A DNA stretch of 7,826 nucleotides, taken from an uncultured Lachnospiraceae bacterium. Its GTDB lineage: Bacteria; Bacillota; Clostridia; Lachnospirales; Lachnospiraceae. Position 1 is the first letter of the stretch. The number at the start of each line of letters is the position of its first letter. The notes below the pieces were generated by a model. The model searched no databases, was not told the DNA's origin, and was given only the letters and a program-made list of their open reading frames with translations. The stretch lies in assembly GCA_945836565.1 (NCBI GenBank), contig CAMALN010000068.1, positions 1-7,826 of the forward strand, read 5' to 3'. Shown in pieces: positions 7,178 through 7,826 of this stretch. The position numbers and the translations under genes are program-made.

Positions 7178-7187
7178 CGGAGGTGAT
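7178..7187 (+). promoter_or_regulatory. Strong ribosome binding site that sets the XRE start
   Basis: CGGAGGTGAT is a near-perfect anti-16S match. Its GGAGG core (7179-7183) is eight bases before GTG 7192. This argues for that GTG rather than the in-frame ATG at 7168, which lies upstream of the site and would add eight residues outside the XRE fold. Confidence 0.85.
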
Positions 7188-7191
7188 ATAT

Positions 7192-7701
7192 GTGGATTTA
7201 ACACAGATAGGAAAATTTATAGCAGAACTTAGAAAAGAGCAAGGACTTACTCAAGAGCAATTTGGAGATAAAGTTGGTGTAACGAATAAGACAGTATCTC
7301 GTTGGGAAACCGGAAAATATTTGCCGCCTGCTGATGTTCTTCTTTCTATAAGTGAAATGTTTAATGTAAGTATCAATGAAATATTAAGCGGAAGGAGACT
7401 TACTAATGAGGAATATAAACAGGCAGCAGAAAATAATCTGACACAGACAATCAAGGACAGTAGTTTCGCACTTAAAGATAAGATAGAGTTTTATAAAAAA
7501 AAGTGGTTGAAGGAACATATAGCTATAATGGTTTTTATAGGTATATGCATCATAGGTGTATTTGTGGCAGGATTTGTGCTGAAGAATTCTTTATTGGGAT
7601 ATATAGCAATATTGATGTTGATAATGGCACATGGATGGAGAAACAATACAATGATGGCTTATATTGAAAAGAATGCATATGATGGTTCGGGAATGAAATG
7701 A
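7192..7701 (+). CDS. XRE-family regulator with two C-terminal membrane segments
   Basis: A 169-aa protein starting at GTG 7192. Residues about 6-61 form a Cro/CI-type helix-turn-helix domain: IGKFIAELRKEQGLTQEQFG, then KVGVTNKTVSRWETGKYLPP, with NKTVSRWE as the recognition-helix region, then SISEMFNVSINEILSG. A charged linker (about 70-108) leads to two hydrophobic segments at about 109-130 and 133-147. The predicted product is therefore a DNA-binding domain tethered to the inner face of the membrane. The effector signal and target genes are unknown. A palindrome near its own promoter suggests self-regulation. The next gene begins nine bases after the stop in the same frame, so the two are almost certainly coupled. 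The surrounding DNA is clearly more AT-rich than the genes to the left. Confidence 0.88.
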   Translation: MDLTQIGKFIAELRKEQGLTQEQFGDKVGVTNKTVSRWETGKYLPPADVLLSISEMFNVSINEILSGRRLTNEEYKQAAENNLTQTIKDSSFALKDKIEFYKKKWLKEHIAIMVFIGICIIGVFVAGFVLKNSLLGYIAILMLIMAHGWRNNTMMAYIEKNAYDGSGMK

Positions 7702-7710
7702 GGTGTTTTT

Positions 7711-7826
7711 TTGGACAATCATAAGAAATATGTACTGTGGATTATTGATATAGCAATATTATTGGCAGTCATCATGATTGACAGAAAAGTATCAGAAGAA
7801 GAACTTTCCTCGAATAAGGAACTGAT
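7711..7826 (+). CDS. Partial gene for a small membrane protein, TTG start
   Basis: An open frame with 38 complete codons runs off the right edge. It starts at TTG 7711, preceded by GAGGTG (7700-7705) at five bases' distance, a site that overlaps the TGA of the XRE gene. The visible product starts MDNHKKYVLWIIDIAILLAV. It has a short basic N-terminus, a hydrophobic helix at about residues 7-22 (a signal anchor or membrane segment), and then a charged acidic stretch. No family can be recognised from this fragment. Its tight coupling to the membrane-tethered regulator suggests that the two proteins work together, possibly as sensor or anti-regulator and regulator. That is inference from layout only. 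Confidence 0.6.
   Translation, partial: MDNHKKYVLWIIDIAILLAVIMIDRKVSEEELSSNKEL

Noticed and set aside
7168..7191. Upstream ATG as the start of the XRE regulator
   Set aside because: It precedes the strong GGAGG site, has no ribosome binding site of its own, and adds residues not typical of the XRE N-terminus; GTG 7192 is better placed.

Overview
The window reads as chromosomal DNA of a low-to-mid GC anaerobic Firmicute, most likely a gut-type Lachnospiraceae or related Clostridia. The evidence is a lipoprotein of the DUF3160 type, a YhaM-type 3'-5' exoribonuclease (a Firmicutes family), an [FeFe]-hydrogenase maturase (anaerobic metabolism), strong GGAGG ribosome binding sites, and heavy use of ATA, AGA and GGA codons. 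All supported genes lie on the + strand. The species cannot be fixed from the sequence.

Layout. (1) Positions 5-3430 form one probable transcription unit. It holds a 761-aa DUF3160 surface lipoprotein, a 185-aa membrane-anchored protein with FG-GAP-like calcium loops whose start overlaps the lipoprotein gene by 37 nt, and thrH, a HAD-family phosphoserine phosphatase / homoserine phosphotransferase. A strong intrinsic terminator closes the unit at about 3440-3475. (2) Positions 3558-5972 hold a two-gene RNA-metabolism unit: yhaM (OB-fold plus HD-domain exoribonuclease) and, 21 bases later, an RlmD/RlmCD-type 23S rRNA uracil-C5 methyltransferase with an unusual insertion beside its iron-sulfur region. 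(3) hydE (6023-7081), the radical SAM maturase of the [FeFe]-hydrogenase H-cluster, follows after 50 bases, with an extended -10 promoter candidate in front. No hydF, hydG or hydrogenase gene is in view. (4) From 7082 the DNA becomes more AT-rich. A perfect TATAAT with a 6-3-6 palindrome just downstream precedes an XRE-type regulator with two C-terminal membrane segments. A second gene begins nine bases after its stop codon, in the same frame, with a TTG start, and runs off the end; its visible part encodes a membrane segment.

Most of the window is housekeeping. The least understood parts are the overlapping DUF3160 / FG-GAP-like pair, both predicted to act at the cell surface, and the membrane-tethered regulator with its coupled membrane partner at the right edge. 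I saw no tRNA, rRNA, CRISPR array, transposase or large repeat. No intergenic stretch exceeds about 130 bases.
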